NCBI RefSeq assembly: GCF_000498475.1
Contig: NZ_AVBI01000001.1
Span: 124,001 to 188,000, forward strand
DNA length: 64,000 bases
Reading direction: 5' to 3'
Origin: Flavobacterium cauense R2A-7
Lineage (GTDB): Bacteria > Bacteroidota > Bacteroidia > Flavobacteriales > Flavobacteriaceae
Of this stretch, positions 23,326 to 31,155 are shown piece by piece (position 1 is the first letter of the stretch; every line of letters starts with the position of its first letter). Under the pieces are notes generated by a model that worked only from the letters and a program-made list of their open reading frames with translations, ran no database searches and was not told the DNA's origin. The position numbers and the translations under genes are program-made.

Positions 23326-24006
23326 ATGGTTCAGAAAATCGGACATCGCGGAGCGAAAGGATACGTTGCCGAAAACACGCTGGAATCTTTCCAAAAAGCT
23401 TTAGATTTAGGCGTAAACGGCATAGAACTAGACGTTCACGTATGCGCATCGGGTGAATTAGTGGTTTTTCACGATTTTACTGTTGACCGTATGACCAATG
23501 GCACGGGAGAAATTCACAAACTGACTTTATCCGAATTAAAAAAACTAAAAATCGCCGACGCCTTCGAAATTCCGACTCTCGAAGAAGCTTTCGATTTAAT
23601 TAACCGAAAATGTTGGATTAACGTCGAATTAAAAGGACACGAAACGGCAGAACCCACCTGTAAACTGATTGAAAAATACGTTTCCGAAAAAGGCTGGACG
23701 TATGAGGATTTCATCGTTTCCAGTTTTCAGAAAGAAGAATTAGACCGAACACGCGCCCACAATACTGAAATAAGACTGGCAACTCTTTCGCAGGCCAGTG
23801 TGGAACAGGCCTTGGAATGGGCCGATGAACTTTCCGCTTACGCTATTCACCCTCATTTTTCTTTATTGACCGACGACAACATTCACGAAGCCAAAAAGAA
23901 AGGCTATAAAATCAATGTTTGGACCGTAAACCATTACGAAGACATCCAACGACTGGAAGCCCATATTATAGACGGAATTATTTCCGATTTCCCGGACCGA
24001 TTATGA
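23326..24006 (+). CDS. Glycerophosphodiester phosphodiesterase
   Basis: The 226-residue TIM-barrel enzyme has the GDPD site in order: HRGAKGYVAENTLESFQKAL (His-Arg pair and the Glu-Asn-Thr), GIELDVHVCASGELVVFHDF (Glu, Asp and second catalytic His), the metal/substrate Glu in VELKGHE, and Trp in VWTVNH. It hydrolyses glycerophosphodiesters to glycerol-3-phosphate. There is no signal peptide, so it should be cytosolic. The stop overlaps the start of the flavoprotein gene as ATGA, so the two genes are coupled. Confidence 0.92.
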   Translation: MVQKIGHRGAKGYVAENTLESFQKALDLGVNGIELDVHVCASGELVVFHDFTVDRMTNGTGEIHKLTLSELKKLKIADAFEIPTLEEAFDLINRKCWINVELKGHETAEPTCKLIEKYVSEKGWTYEDFIVSSFQKEELDRTRAHNTEIRLATLSQASVEQALEWADELSAYAIHPHFSLLTDDNIHEAKKKGYKINVWTVNHYEDIQRLEAHIIDGIISDFPDRL

Positions 24007-25220
24007 TTTCAAATTACGACATCCTTATTGTAGGCGGCGGCGCAGCAGGTTTTTTTACCGCCATCAACATTGCCGAAAACAATGCTAAATTAAAAATTGC
24101 CATTCTCGAACGCGGCAAGGAAGTACTGACCAAAGTGAAAATTTCAGGCGGCGGACGTTGCAATGTCACCCACGCCTGTTTCATTCCGAATGATTTGGTA
24201 AAATTTTATCCGAGAGGCGAAAAAGAACTCAAAGGTCCGTTTCATCAGTTTTGTTCCGGTGACACTATCGAATGGTTTGAAAAACACGGTGTTGAACTCA
24301 AAATCGAGGAAGACGGCCGAATGTTTCCGATTTCCGACAGCTCGCAAACCATCATCGACTGTTTTTTGTCGGCAACCAAAAAATTAAACATTGACATCCT
24401 AACCGGGCAAAGCGTGCAGTCCATTTATAAAGGAGAAGGCTATTGGAAAGTCGACACCAACCAGGAATCGTTCAAATGCGATAATTTAGTGATGACTACC
24501 GGAAGCAATCCAAAAATCTGGGAAATGATGGAAGCCCTCGGGCACACAATTGAAGCACCAGTACCTTCGCTATTTACCTTTAACATCAAAGATTCCCGAA
24601 TCAAGGATTTGATGGGACTCTCCGCACAAACATCGGTGAAAGTAAAAGATTCCAAACTAAAAGCGTCCGGACCACTGCTGATAACCCATTGGGGCATGAG
24701 CGGACCTGGAATCTTACGTCTTTCCGCTTGGGGTGCACTGGAATTGGCTGCTAAAAATTACCAATTTACATTACAGGTCAACTGGCTGCATGAAACCGAT
24801 TTTGAAGAAGCACTGGATACTTTAAAAGATTTAAAAGACGAAAATGCCAAAAAATTAATGGTGAAATTTTGCCCTTTTGAGTTTCCGAAACGCCTTTGGG
24901 AAAGTTTGGTTGGCGCAGCCGGAATTTCAGCCGAAACCAAATGGGCTGATTTATCCAAAAAACAACTCACCGATTTAGCGAACCAACTCACAAACGGAGA
25001 ATTTCAGGTAAATGGAAAAAGTACCTTTAAAGACGAGTTTGTAACCGCGGGAGGTATCAATCTGAAAGAAATCGACTTTAAAACCATGCAAAGCAAACTC
25101 CACGACAATTTGTATTTTGCCGGTGAAATTGTCAACATCGATGCCATTACCGGTGGTTTTAATTTTCAAAACGCCTGGACCGGTGGTTTTTTAGTTGCAA
25201 AAGCCTTAACCGAAAAATAA
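24003..25220 (+). CDS. NAD(P)/FAD-dependent oxidoreductase (HI0933/BaiN family)
   Basis: The 405-residue flavoprotein opens with the Rossmann motif DILIVGGGAAGFFTAINIAE, followed by LERGKEVLTKVKISGGGRCN (the family marker KxSGGGRCN), HWGMSGPGILRLSAW, and a C-terminal second FAD contact FAGEIVNIDAITGGFNFQNA. This is the HI0933-like group, some of which act as bile acid or aromatic reductases; the substrate is unknown here. The ATG overlaps the stop of the glycerophosphodiesterase as ATGA. Confidence 0.9.
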   Translation: MISNYDILIVGGGAAGFFTAINIAENNAKLKIAILERGKEVLTKVKISGGGRCNVTHACFIPNDLVKFYPRGEKELKGPFHQFCSGDTIEWFEKHGVELKIEEDGRMFPISDSSQTIIDCFLSATKKLNIDILTGQSVQSIYKGEGYWKVDTNQESFKCDNLVMTTGSNPKIWEMMEALGHTIEAPVPSLFTFNIKDSRIKDLMGLSAQTSVKVKDSKLKASGPLLITHWGMSGPGILRLSAWGALELAAKNYQFTLQVNWLHETDFEEALDTLKDLKDENAKKLMVKFCPFEFPKRLWESLVGAAGISAETKWADLSKKQLTDLANQLTNGEFQVNGKSTFKDEFVTAGGINLKEIDFKTMQSKLHDNLYFAGEIVNIDAITGGFNFQNAWTGGFLVAKALTEK

Positions 25221-25221
25221 C

Positions 25222-25728
25222 CTACTCCAAACCGCCTTGCAGCGATTGCTGCCAAACTTTTAGATCACGCCATTTTCCTTCATACGCCAATCGCGCCTGA
25301 CGCGGCCATGTAGATGGATTATGACGGGCAAATTGCTCTCCGGCTTTACTTAAAATTTCATTGCAACGGTCTACAGACATTTCGGCTAAACTTTTCCAGG
25401 TAAGAATCCCCGAGGTTTTGAATAGTTTTTCGATTTTCGGACCAACACCTTCAATCACCTTCAGGTCATTTTCCTCCACATCTTTTCCTAAAACCGACGA
25501 AGCCAGATCATGGTCAAACGGATGGTATTCGGGCGCTCCGGAAGCAAAACCCAAATTATGACTTCCCGAAGCACTTTTTGCTTTTACATGTTCCAATTCT
25601 GCCGCAAGTCGTTCAACTTTTCTTTTGTACTTTTCTAATTCTTCATCATTGTTTACGGATGATTTCCCTATAAGATAACCTACCAAACCACCTATAAAGC
25701 ACAAAATCAATACAATTATCGCTCCCAT
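25222..25728 (-). CDS. Membrane-anchored protein with a helix-hairpin-helix domain
   Basis: The 168-residue protein has an N-terminal helix MGAIIVLILCFIGGLVGYLI, a coiled-coil stretch (EELEKYKRKVERLAAELEHV), a short Gly/Ser linker, and then DLKVIEGVGPKIEKLFKTSG, a helix-hairpin-helix motif of the 'predicted flap endonuclease-1-like' type, with a conserved tail ARHNPSTWPRQARLAYEG. Such proteins are common in Bacteroidetes and have no firm role; the hairpin could bind DNA, but protein binding is equally possible. It is convergent with the flavoprotein gene, with one base between the stops. Confidence 0.75.
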   Translation of the reverse strand: MGAIIVLILCFIGGLVGYLIGKSSVNNDEELEKYKRKVERLAAELEHVKAKSASGSHNLGFASGAPEYHPFDHDLASSVLGKDVEENDLKVIEGVGPKIEKLFKTSGILTWKSLAEMSVDRCNEILSKAGEQFARHNPSTWPRQARLAYEGKWRDLKVWQQSLQGGLE

Positions 25729-25904
25729 AAGTAAAAATTTTTAGTTATTCTAAATTGCTTTTCATCGCCACAGACGAATTCAAACCGACAGTGTAAACTT
25801 TTAACAGTGTAAGTTGCGGTAGGATTCAGGAGTACAATAAAGTTACTTAAAAAAATTAATTTTTTACTCTTTTTTAGCTACTTAAATCAATGATAACCAA
25901 AAAA

Positions 25905-26381
25905 TTATCGGTTCAACCAGCAGATGGCCGCGTTTAAAATCCCGGCGAAAGTAACCCAGGCAAGGTAGGGCAAAAGCAACATGCCGGCGATTTTATCCAC
26001 TTTTCTGAAAACTATATAAGTTTCAAAAATCATCAGCCAAAGCACCGCCAATTCAGCTAAAGCAAGGAGTGGATTGTGTAATCCGAAGAAAAGGTACGAC
26101 CATAAGAAATTCAACACCAACTGAATCGCAAAAAACTGCAACCCTTTACGAACGTTAATCCGGTCCGTATCGATTCGGTGCCAAACCAAACCGGCAGCAA
26201 CGCCCATCATCGCATACAACATCGACCAAACCGGCGCAAACAGCCAATTGGGCGGATTAAAACTTGGTTTTACCAAAGTGGGATACCAGATTTCAACACT
26301 TTCACGGGTAACCATTCCGGAGAAATAACCAATACAAAGGCAGGTAACGACAACAGTCAGAATCTTAGTAATTTTGTTCAT
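25905..26381 (-). CDS. tspO: TspO/MBR family tryptophan-rich sensory protein
   Basis: A 158-residue protein with five membrane helices and the family motifs YPTLVKPSFNPPNWLFAPVW, SMLYAMMGVAAGLVWHR and LNFLWSYLFFGLHNPLLA, ending GILNAAICWLNR. TspO binds porphyrins and cholesterol-like compounds and is involved in tetrapyrrole handling and stress response. Length and Trp placement match bacterial TspO. The gene has a TATTTTTG promoter element on the minus strand. The 176 bases downstream, up to the hairpin-helix gene, are AT-rich with a small ACAGTGTAA direct repeat and nothing else I can name. Confidence 0.92.
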   Translation of the reverse strand: MNKITKILTVVVTCLCIGYFSGMVTRESVEIWYPTLVKPSFNPPNWLFAPVWSMLYAMMGVAAGLVWHRIDTDRINVRKGLQFFAIQLVLNFLWSYLFFGLHNPLLALAELAVLWLMIFETYIVFRKVDKIAGMLLLPYLAWVTFAGILNAAICWLNR

Positions 26382-26398
26382 AGGAATGATTTATCTTT

Positions 26399-26406
26399 CA
26401 AAAATA
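26399..26406 (-). promoter_or_regulatory. Promoter -7 element of tspO
   Basis: TATTTTTG on the minus strand, 17 bases before the tspO ATG. Confidence 0.55.
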
Positions 26407-26455
26407 GGAAATTCTTCAGAATAAAAAAGCCTGCAGGTTAAATACCCGAAAACTG

Positions 26456-26463
26456 TATCTTTG
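26456..26463 (+). promoter_or_regulatory. Promoter -7 element of mvaD
   Basis: TATCTTTG, 17 bases before the mvaD ATG. It probably drives mvaD, the mevalonate kinase and the prenyltransferase. Confidence 0.6.
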
Positions 26464-26480
26464 CGTAAATTTTCAAGTCT

Positions 26481-27566
26481 ATGATTTCTGAAAAAGATTT
26501 TATTCTAAACAACTATACGCTTTCGGTAGAAAACGGCAGCTTTCAGTGGAGTGCCCCAAGCAATATCGCCTTGGTGAAATATTGGGGCAAAAAAGACCAT
26601 CAGATTCCAGCCAATCCTTCCATCAGTTTTACGCTAAATAACTGCAAAACAATTACAAAGTTGACTTTCGAAAAGAAAATCAACGATGGAAAGTTCTCCT
26701 TTGATTTATTATTTGAAGGCCAGCCCAAAGAAGATTTCAAACCGAAAATACAGAAGTTTTTCGAACGCATTTTCGAGTATTGTCCGTTTCTGAAGGATTT
26801 TCATTTCACGATCGACACGCAAAATACCTTTCCGCACAGTTCCGGGATAGCTTCCTCAGCATCAGGAATGGCAGCGTTGGCCATAAATATTATGAGTCTG
26901 GAAAAAGTATTAAATCCAACGATATCAGAAGATTATTTCAACCAAAAAGCGTCTTTTTTAGCGCGATTGGGTTCCGGAAGTGCCTGCAGAAGCATAAAAG
27001 GAAACATTGTAGTTTGGGGAAATCATGCCGAAATTTCAGGAAGTTCCGATTTGTTTGGCGTGGAATTCCCTTCATCTGTTCATGAAAATTTCAAAAACTA
27101 TCAGGACACGATTTTATTGGTAGACAAAGGCGAAAAACAGGTTTCCAGTACCGTCGGACACGATTTGATGTTCGGACATCCGTTTGCGGAACAGCGTTTT
27201 TCTCAGGCACATCACAATTTATCCGCCATCAAGAACGTTTTGGAAAACGGCGATGTGGAACATTTCATCAAAATCGTGGAAAGTGAAGCCTTAACATTAC
27301 ATGCTATGATGATGACTTCCATGCCGTATTTTATCCTGATGAAACCCAACACACTGGAAATCATCAACAAAATATGGAAATTCAGAAACAACACCCAAAC
27401 ATCGGTTTGTTTTACTCTGGATGCCGGCGCTAACGTTCACGTTTTATATCCGGAAAGCACAAAAGAAAAAGTTTTGCAATTTATTAAGAACGAATTGGTT
27501 GGCTATTGTCAAAATGGTCAGTACATTTGTGACGAAATTGGCAATGGTGCTGTAAATTGTAATTGA
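26481..27566 (+). CDS. mvaD: Diphosphomevalonate decarboxylase
   Basis: The 361-residue GHMP enzyme converts mevalonate diphosphate to isopentenyl diphosphate. It contains APSNIALVKYWGKKD and NPSISFTLN (substrate site), the nucleotide loop SSGIASSASGMAALA and GSGSACRSIKGNIVVWG with the catalytic Arg, then the Asp region and C-terminal ATP-binding strand ending CNEIGNG-like. Start at 26481 follows the promoter element by 17 bases. It begins a three-gene isoprenoid block; Flavobacteria use the mevalonate pathway rather than the MEP pathway. Confidence 0.93.
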   Translation: MISEKDFILNNYTLSVENGSFQWSAPSNIALVKYWGKKDHQIPANPSISFTLNNCKTITKLTFEKKINDGKFSFDLLFEGQPKEDFKPKIQKFFERIFEYCPFLKDFHFTIDTQNTFPHSSGIASSASGMAALAINIMSLEKVLNPTISEDYFNQKASFLARLGSGSACRSIKGNIVVWGNHAEISGSSDLFGVEFPSSVHENFKNYQDTILLVDKGEKQVSSTVGHDLMFGHPFAEQRFSQAHHNLSAIKNVLENGDVEHFIKIVESEALTLHAMMMTSMPYFILMKPNTLEIINKIWKFRNNTQTSVCFTLDAGANVHVLYPESTKEKVLQFIKNELVGYCQNGQYICDEIGNGAVNCN

Positions 27567-27617
27567 TTTTTCATTACTTTTACTAAACCCAAATTCGTGT
27601 TAAACCAAAAACAGCAT

Positions 27618-28556
27618 ATGAAAGGACCGCTTTTTTACTCAAAAATATTACTCTTCGGAGAATACGGAATCATTAAAGATTCTAAAGGCTTGTCTATTCC
27701 TTATAATTTTTACAACGGCGCTTTGAAAGTGGATGAAAATCCATCGGAAGAGGCTGTAAAATCAAATGCCAGTTTAAAACGTTTCGTTGCCTATCTGAAA
27801 GATTTGCAAAACGAACAACCCGAATTGGTAACCTTCAACTTAGAAGTTTTAAAATCTGATGTAGAGCGCGGGATGTATTTCGATTCCAGTATTCCGCAAG
27901 GATATGGCGTAGGAAGCAGTGGCGCTTTGGTAGCCGCTATTTACGATAAATATGCCAACAACAAAATCACGGTTTTGGAAAACTTAACGCGTGAAAAGTT
28001 ATTACAATTAAAAGCTATTTTTTCTCAGATGGAATCATTTTTCCACGGAAAAAGCTCTGGTTTGGATCCGTTGAACAGTTACTTGAGTTTACCGATTTTA
28101 ATCAATTCCAAAGACAATATCGAACCCGCAGGAATTCCTTCACAAAGTACGGAAGGAAAAGGTGCCGTGTTTTTGATTGATTCGGGAATTGTGGGCGAAA
28201 CGGCTCCGATGGTCAACATTTTCATGGAAAACCTAAAAAAAGAAGGTTTCCGAAAAATGCTGAAATCACAGTTCATCAAATATACTGATGCCTGTGTGGA
28301 AAACTTCTTGCACGGCGACATGAAATCCCTTTTTGAAAACACCAAAAAACTGTCCAAAGTCGTTCTGAATAACTTCAAACCAATGATTCCTGAGCAATTC
28401 CACCAAGTATGGCAGAAAGGAATCGACACCAACGATTATTACCTGAAACTTTGCGGTTCCGGCGGTGGCGGTTACATTTTAGGATTTACTCAGGATTTGG
28501 AAAAAGCCAAACAATCGTTAAAAGATTACAAATTGGAAGTGGTATATCAGTTTTAA
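27618..28556 (+). CDS. Mevalonate kinase-like GHMP kinase
   Basis: The 312-residue GHMP-fold protein begins MKGPLFYSKILLFGEYGII, with the family KILLFGEYGxxxG opening, then GYGVGSSGALVAAIYDKY (ATP loop), KSSGLDPLNSYLSLP with the catalytic Asp, and LCGSGGGGYILGF in the C-terminal half. Its place right after mvaD makes mevalonate kinase the likely activity. I start at the ATG at 27618, because the GTG at 27597 would add only seven residues with no family match. It is followed 45 bases later by the prenyltransferase. Confidence 0.85.
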   Translation: MKGPLFYSKILLFGEYGIIKDSKGLSIPYNFYNGALKVDENPSEEAVKSNASLKRFVAYLKDLQNEQPELVTFNLEVLKSDVERGMYFDSSIPQGYGVGSSGALVAAIYDKYANNKITVLENLTREKLLQLKAIFSQMESFFHGKSSGLDPLNSYLSLPILINSKDNIEPAGIPSQSTEGKGAVFLIDSGIVGETAPMVNIFMENLKKEGFRKMLKSQFIKYTDACVENFLHGDMKSLFENTKKLSKVVLNNFKPMIPEQFHQVWQKGIDTNDYYLKLCGSGGGGYILGFTQDLEKAKQSLKDYKLEVVYQF

Positions 28557-28601
28557 GAAATAACTTCAAACTTTTAAACCTAAAACTTTCAACCACAACT
28601 C

Positions 28602-29519
28602 ATGCTTACACGAAAAACAAAATTATTGTTGATGAAAATCCTCAGTTTGTTTTCTGTGGTAAGAGGTTATAATATTCCGGTTATTGTTTTAGCGCAGTAT
28701 TTGTCCTCGATTTTCATTTTGGCGCCCGAAAAAAGAGCATTAGACGTACTACTCGATTGGCGCTTATTCATCATTGTTTTTGTTTCTACACTTACGATTG
28801 CGTCCGGTTACATCATCAATAATTTTTACGATTCCGAAAAAGATTTAATCAATCGCCCCAACAAATCGATGCTGGACCGATTGGTGAGTCAGAAAACAAA
28901 ACTACAGGTTTATTTCGGACTGAACTTTCTGGCTACGGCACTCGCCTACATCATTTCCTGGCGTGCCGCCTTGTTCTTCGCCGTGTATATTTTCCTGATT
29001 TGGTTCTATTCCCACAAGTTGAAAAAATTCCCCATCATCGGAAACCTGACTGCTTCTTTATTGGCGGTATTGCCGTTTTTCGGAATTTTACTGTATTTCA
29101 AAAATTTCTACCACGTGATTTTTGCACACGCTACTTTTTTATTCCTGTTGATTTTAATCCGCGAAATGATTAAGGATCTGGAAAATATCAAAGGCGATAT
29201 AGCGAACGATTACCAGACCATTCCGGTTCGGTTCGGCGAAAAAATATCAAAACAACTTATTACAGTTTTAACCATTTCGACAGTGATTCCGGTTTTTATT
29301 CTAATCGACCGATTCGATGTGGGCTACATGGACATCTATTTCTACATTAGTCTTATTGTGTTGATTTTCTTTATTTTAAAACTCTGGAAATCACAAACCC
29401 AAAACGAATACGTACAGTTGCATATTATCCTGAAATCATTGATTGTAGCAGGCGTTTTCTGTATCGTTTTAATCGATCCTTCGGTCTTACTAAATGGCCG
29501 AACCGTACTGAAGATCTAA
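28602..29519 (+). CDS. UbiA-type prenyltransferase (geranylgeranylglycerol-phosphate transferase-like)
   Basis: The 305-residue integral membrane protein has about eight helices and both Asp-rich motifs: NNFYDSEKDLINRPNKSM (NxxxDxxxD) and KDLENIKGDIANDYQTIPVR (the second site, KGDxxxxxxTxPV). These bind the Mg-diphosphate of the polyprenyl donor. In Flavobacteria the homologue next to the mevalonate genes is usually named geranylgeranylglycerol-phosphate geranylgeranyltransferase; menaquinone synthesis (MenA) is an alternative. The acceptor is not visible from sequence. It is co-directional with the two mevalonate genes upstream. Confidence 0.82.
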   Translation: MLTRKTKLLLMKILSLFSVVRGYNIPVIVLAQYLSSIFILAPEKRALDVLLDWRLFIIVFVSTLTIASGYIINNFYDSEKDLINRPNKSMLDRLVSQKTKLQVYFGLNFLATALAYIISWRAALFFAVYIFLIWFYSHKLKKFPIIGNLTASLLAVLPFFGILLYFKNFYHVIFAHATFLFLLILIREMIKDLENIKGDIANDYQTIPVRFGEKISKQLITVLTISTVIPVFILIDRFDVGYMDIYFYISLIVLIFFILKLWKSQTQNEYVQLHIILKSLIVAGVFCIVLIDPSVLLNGRTVLKI

Positions 29520-29560
29520 CTTCTAAGTTCTGATTTCTAACTTCTAATGATTTTAAACAC

Positions 29561-29568
29561 TATCTTTG
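29561..29568 (+). promoter_or_regulatory. Promoter -7 element of the pseudouridine synthase
   Basis: TATCTTTG. It lies over the GTG/ATG-less alternative start at 29566 and so decides for the ATG at 29587. Confidence 0.6.
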
Positions 29569-29586
29569 CAAAAATTATACAGTGCA

Positions 29587-30477
29587 ATGAGTTACGGAAA
29601 AGGTAATAATAAAAAAAGACCGTCAACAGACAAACCAAAATCCGGAGTAAAAAAAACTTCGGCAGCGGGCAAGTCTACCATCAAGAAAGATGACAAGAAA
29701 ACTGGTTTCCCGAGACCAAAACCAGCTTTAGATAAAAAACCAAAAGCGCCAAAAAAACCAGCCAATCCGGACGAAATCCGTTTAAATAAATACATTGCCA
29801 ATTCGGGCGTATGCTCGCGTCGTGATGCGGACATTTACATCCAATCCGGAAACGTAAAAGTCAACGGAGAAGTGGTAACCGAAATGGGCTACAAAGTGCA
29901 ACTGAACGATGTGGTCAACTTCGACGGAAGCCTGATTACTCCGGAGAAAAAAGAATACGTTTTATTGAACAAACCAAAAGGATTCACAACTTCCAAAGAA
30001 GAAGACATCAACTCCAACAATGTATTGGATTTGGTTCGCGGTGCTACAAGAGCCAAATTACAGGCCGTTGGACGTATGGACAAAACCACAACCGGTTTGT
30101 TATTGTTTACCAACGATACCGACATGATTCGTAAGTTCACGATTCCCAACCAACGCTCTTCGAAAGTATATCAGGTTTCTTTAGACAAAAATCTGAAATA
30201 CGAAGATTTGGAAAAAATTGCAGGTGGATTGACTATCGACGGACACCGCGTTTACGTGGAAGAAGTCTCCTATATCGAGGACCAGCCGAAAAGTGAAATC
30301 GGCATCAAAATGAAAACCTCCAACGTAAAAGTGGTGCGTTCCATTTTCGAACATTTCAAATACGATGTTTTAAAAGTAGACCGTGTGGTTTTCGCCGGTT
30401 TAACCAAAAAGAATTTACCAAGAGGCAATTGGAGATTCCTAACCGAGCAGGAAATCATCAATTTGCGAAACATATAA
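29587..30477 (+). CDS. RluB/RsuA-family rRNA pseudouridine synthase
   Basis: The 296-residue protein has three parts: a basic Lys/Pro-rich tail of about 65 residues (for example KPALDKKPKAPKKPANP), an S4 RNA-binding domain (IRLNKYIANSGVCSRRDADI, then GNVKVNGEVV), and the catalytic domain with VGRMDKTTTGLLLFTNDTDM, where the Asp in GRMDKTTTGL is catalytic. It isomerises a uridine in 23S or 16S rRNA. The RluB type is more likely than RsuA, but the target base cannot be fixed. I chose the ATG at 29587 because the longer reading would begin inside the promoter box. Confidence 0.88.
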   Translation: MSYGKGNNKKRPSTDKPKSGVKKTSAAGKSTIKKDDKKTGFPRPKPALDKKPKAPKKPANPDEIRLNKYIANSGVCSRRDADIYIQSGNVKVNGEVVTEMGYKVQLNDVVNFDGSLITPEKKEYVLLNKPKGFTTSKEEDINSNNVLDLVRGATRAKLQAVGRMDKTTTGLLLFTNDTDMIRKFTIPNQRSSKVYQVSLDKNLKYEDLEKIAGGLTIDGHRVYVEEVSYIEDQPKSEIGIKMKTSNVKVVRSIFEHFKYDVLKVDRVVFAGLTKKNLPRGNWRFLTEQEIINLRNI

Positions 30478-30481
30478 AACC

Positions 30482-30512
30482 AAAAAGGCTAACGAAATGT
30501 TAGCCTTTTTTT
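30482..30512. terminator. Bidirectional terminator between pseudouridine synthase and trxA
   Basis: AAAAAGGCTAAC pairs with GTTAGCCTTTTT over a GAAAT loop, with A and T runs on both sides; convergent genes end on either side. Confidence 0.85.
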
Positions 30513-30529
30513 ATACTTTGATGCGTCGA

Positions 30530-30847
30530 TTATAACAATGCGTCGATAGCTTCTGTGTATGTATTTTTAGGAGCAACTCCTACCTGACGTCCTACCACTT
30601 CCCCATTTTGGAAAACCAAAACCGTTGGAATATTACGAACACCGTATTTTGCTGCAAACTCCTGATTCGCATCTACATCTACTTTTCCGATTACCGCTTT
30701 TCCAGCATACTCCTCACTGATTTGGTCAATGATTGGAGCCACCATACGACATGGACCACACCAAGCTGCCCAAAAATCCACCAATACCGGTTTGTCTGAT
30801 TTCAATACTACTTCGTCAAAAGTTGCATCTGTTATTGCTAAAGCCAT
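30530..30847 (-). CDS. trxA: Thioredoxin
   Basis: The 105-residue protein has the thioredoxin active site WAAWCGPCRM near residue 30, the cis-proline in RNIPTVLVF, and the usual final helix. It is a cytosolic disulfide reductase, with no signal peptide. It has a good promoter (TTG-N18-TATTTTTG, 30874-30902) and shares a terminator with the pseudouridine synthase gene. Confidence 0.97.
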   Translation of the reverse strand: MALAITDATFDEVVLKSDKPVLVDFWAAWCGPCRMVAPIIDQISEEYAGKAVIGKVDVDANQEFAAKYGVRNIPTVLVFQNGEVVGRQVGVAPKNTYTEAIDALL

Positions 30848-30873
30848 TTTAATGTTGTTTAAAATTTGAGTAA

Positions 30874-30902
30874 CAAAAATAATACTTTATTTTGATTCCC
30901 AA
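30874..30902 (-). promoter_or_regulatory. Promoter of trxA
   Basis: On the minus strand TTG (30902-30900), 18 bases, then TATTTTTG (30881-30874), 26 bases before the ATG. Confidence 0.7.
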
Positions 30903-30954
30903 TCGGTTTGAAAATCAGTTTTGATTATGATTGTATTGTTATTTCTTATGTCTA

Positions 30955-31146
30955 TCAGAAAAGATTTTTCAATGCTTCTCGTTTAGCCTTTTCAAAATCA
31001 GCCGTGACTTGTTTGATTTCCTTATGTTTTTCCTCATTGCTCAAACCCTCTTTATTCTTTATTTCCAATACAATTTTATCGAATTGTTTTTTGAGTTCCT
31101 GAAGGAAATCACTTTGTCCCTCCGAATGTAATTTCAAGTTTTCCAT
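30955..31146 (-). CDS. Small charged helical protein downstream of dnaE
   Basis: The 63-residue protein lies 9 bases after the dnaE stop on the same strand, so it is probably co-transcribed with dnaE. It is entirely helical and charged (for example FLQELKKQFDKIVLEIKNKE and FEKAKREALKNLF) and could form a coiled coil. I recognise no domain. The composition and tight spacing argue that it is real. Confidence 0.6.
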   Translation of the reverse strand: MENLKLHSEGQSDFLQELKKQFDKIVLEIKNKEGLSNEEKHKEIKQVTADFEKAKREALKNLF

Positions 31147-31155
31147 GTAGAATAT

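Noticed and set aside
29566..29586. Earlier start of the pseudouridine synthase
   Set aside because: It lies within the TATCTTTG promoter box, upstream of any likely transcript start.
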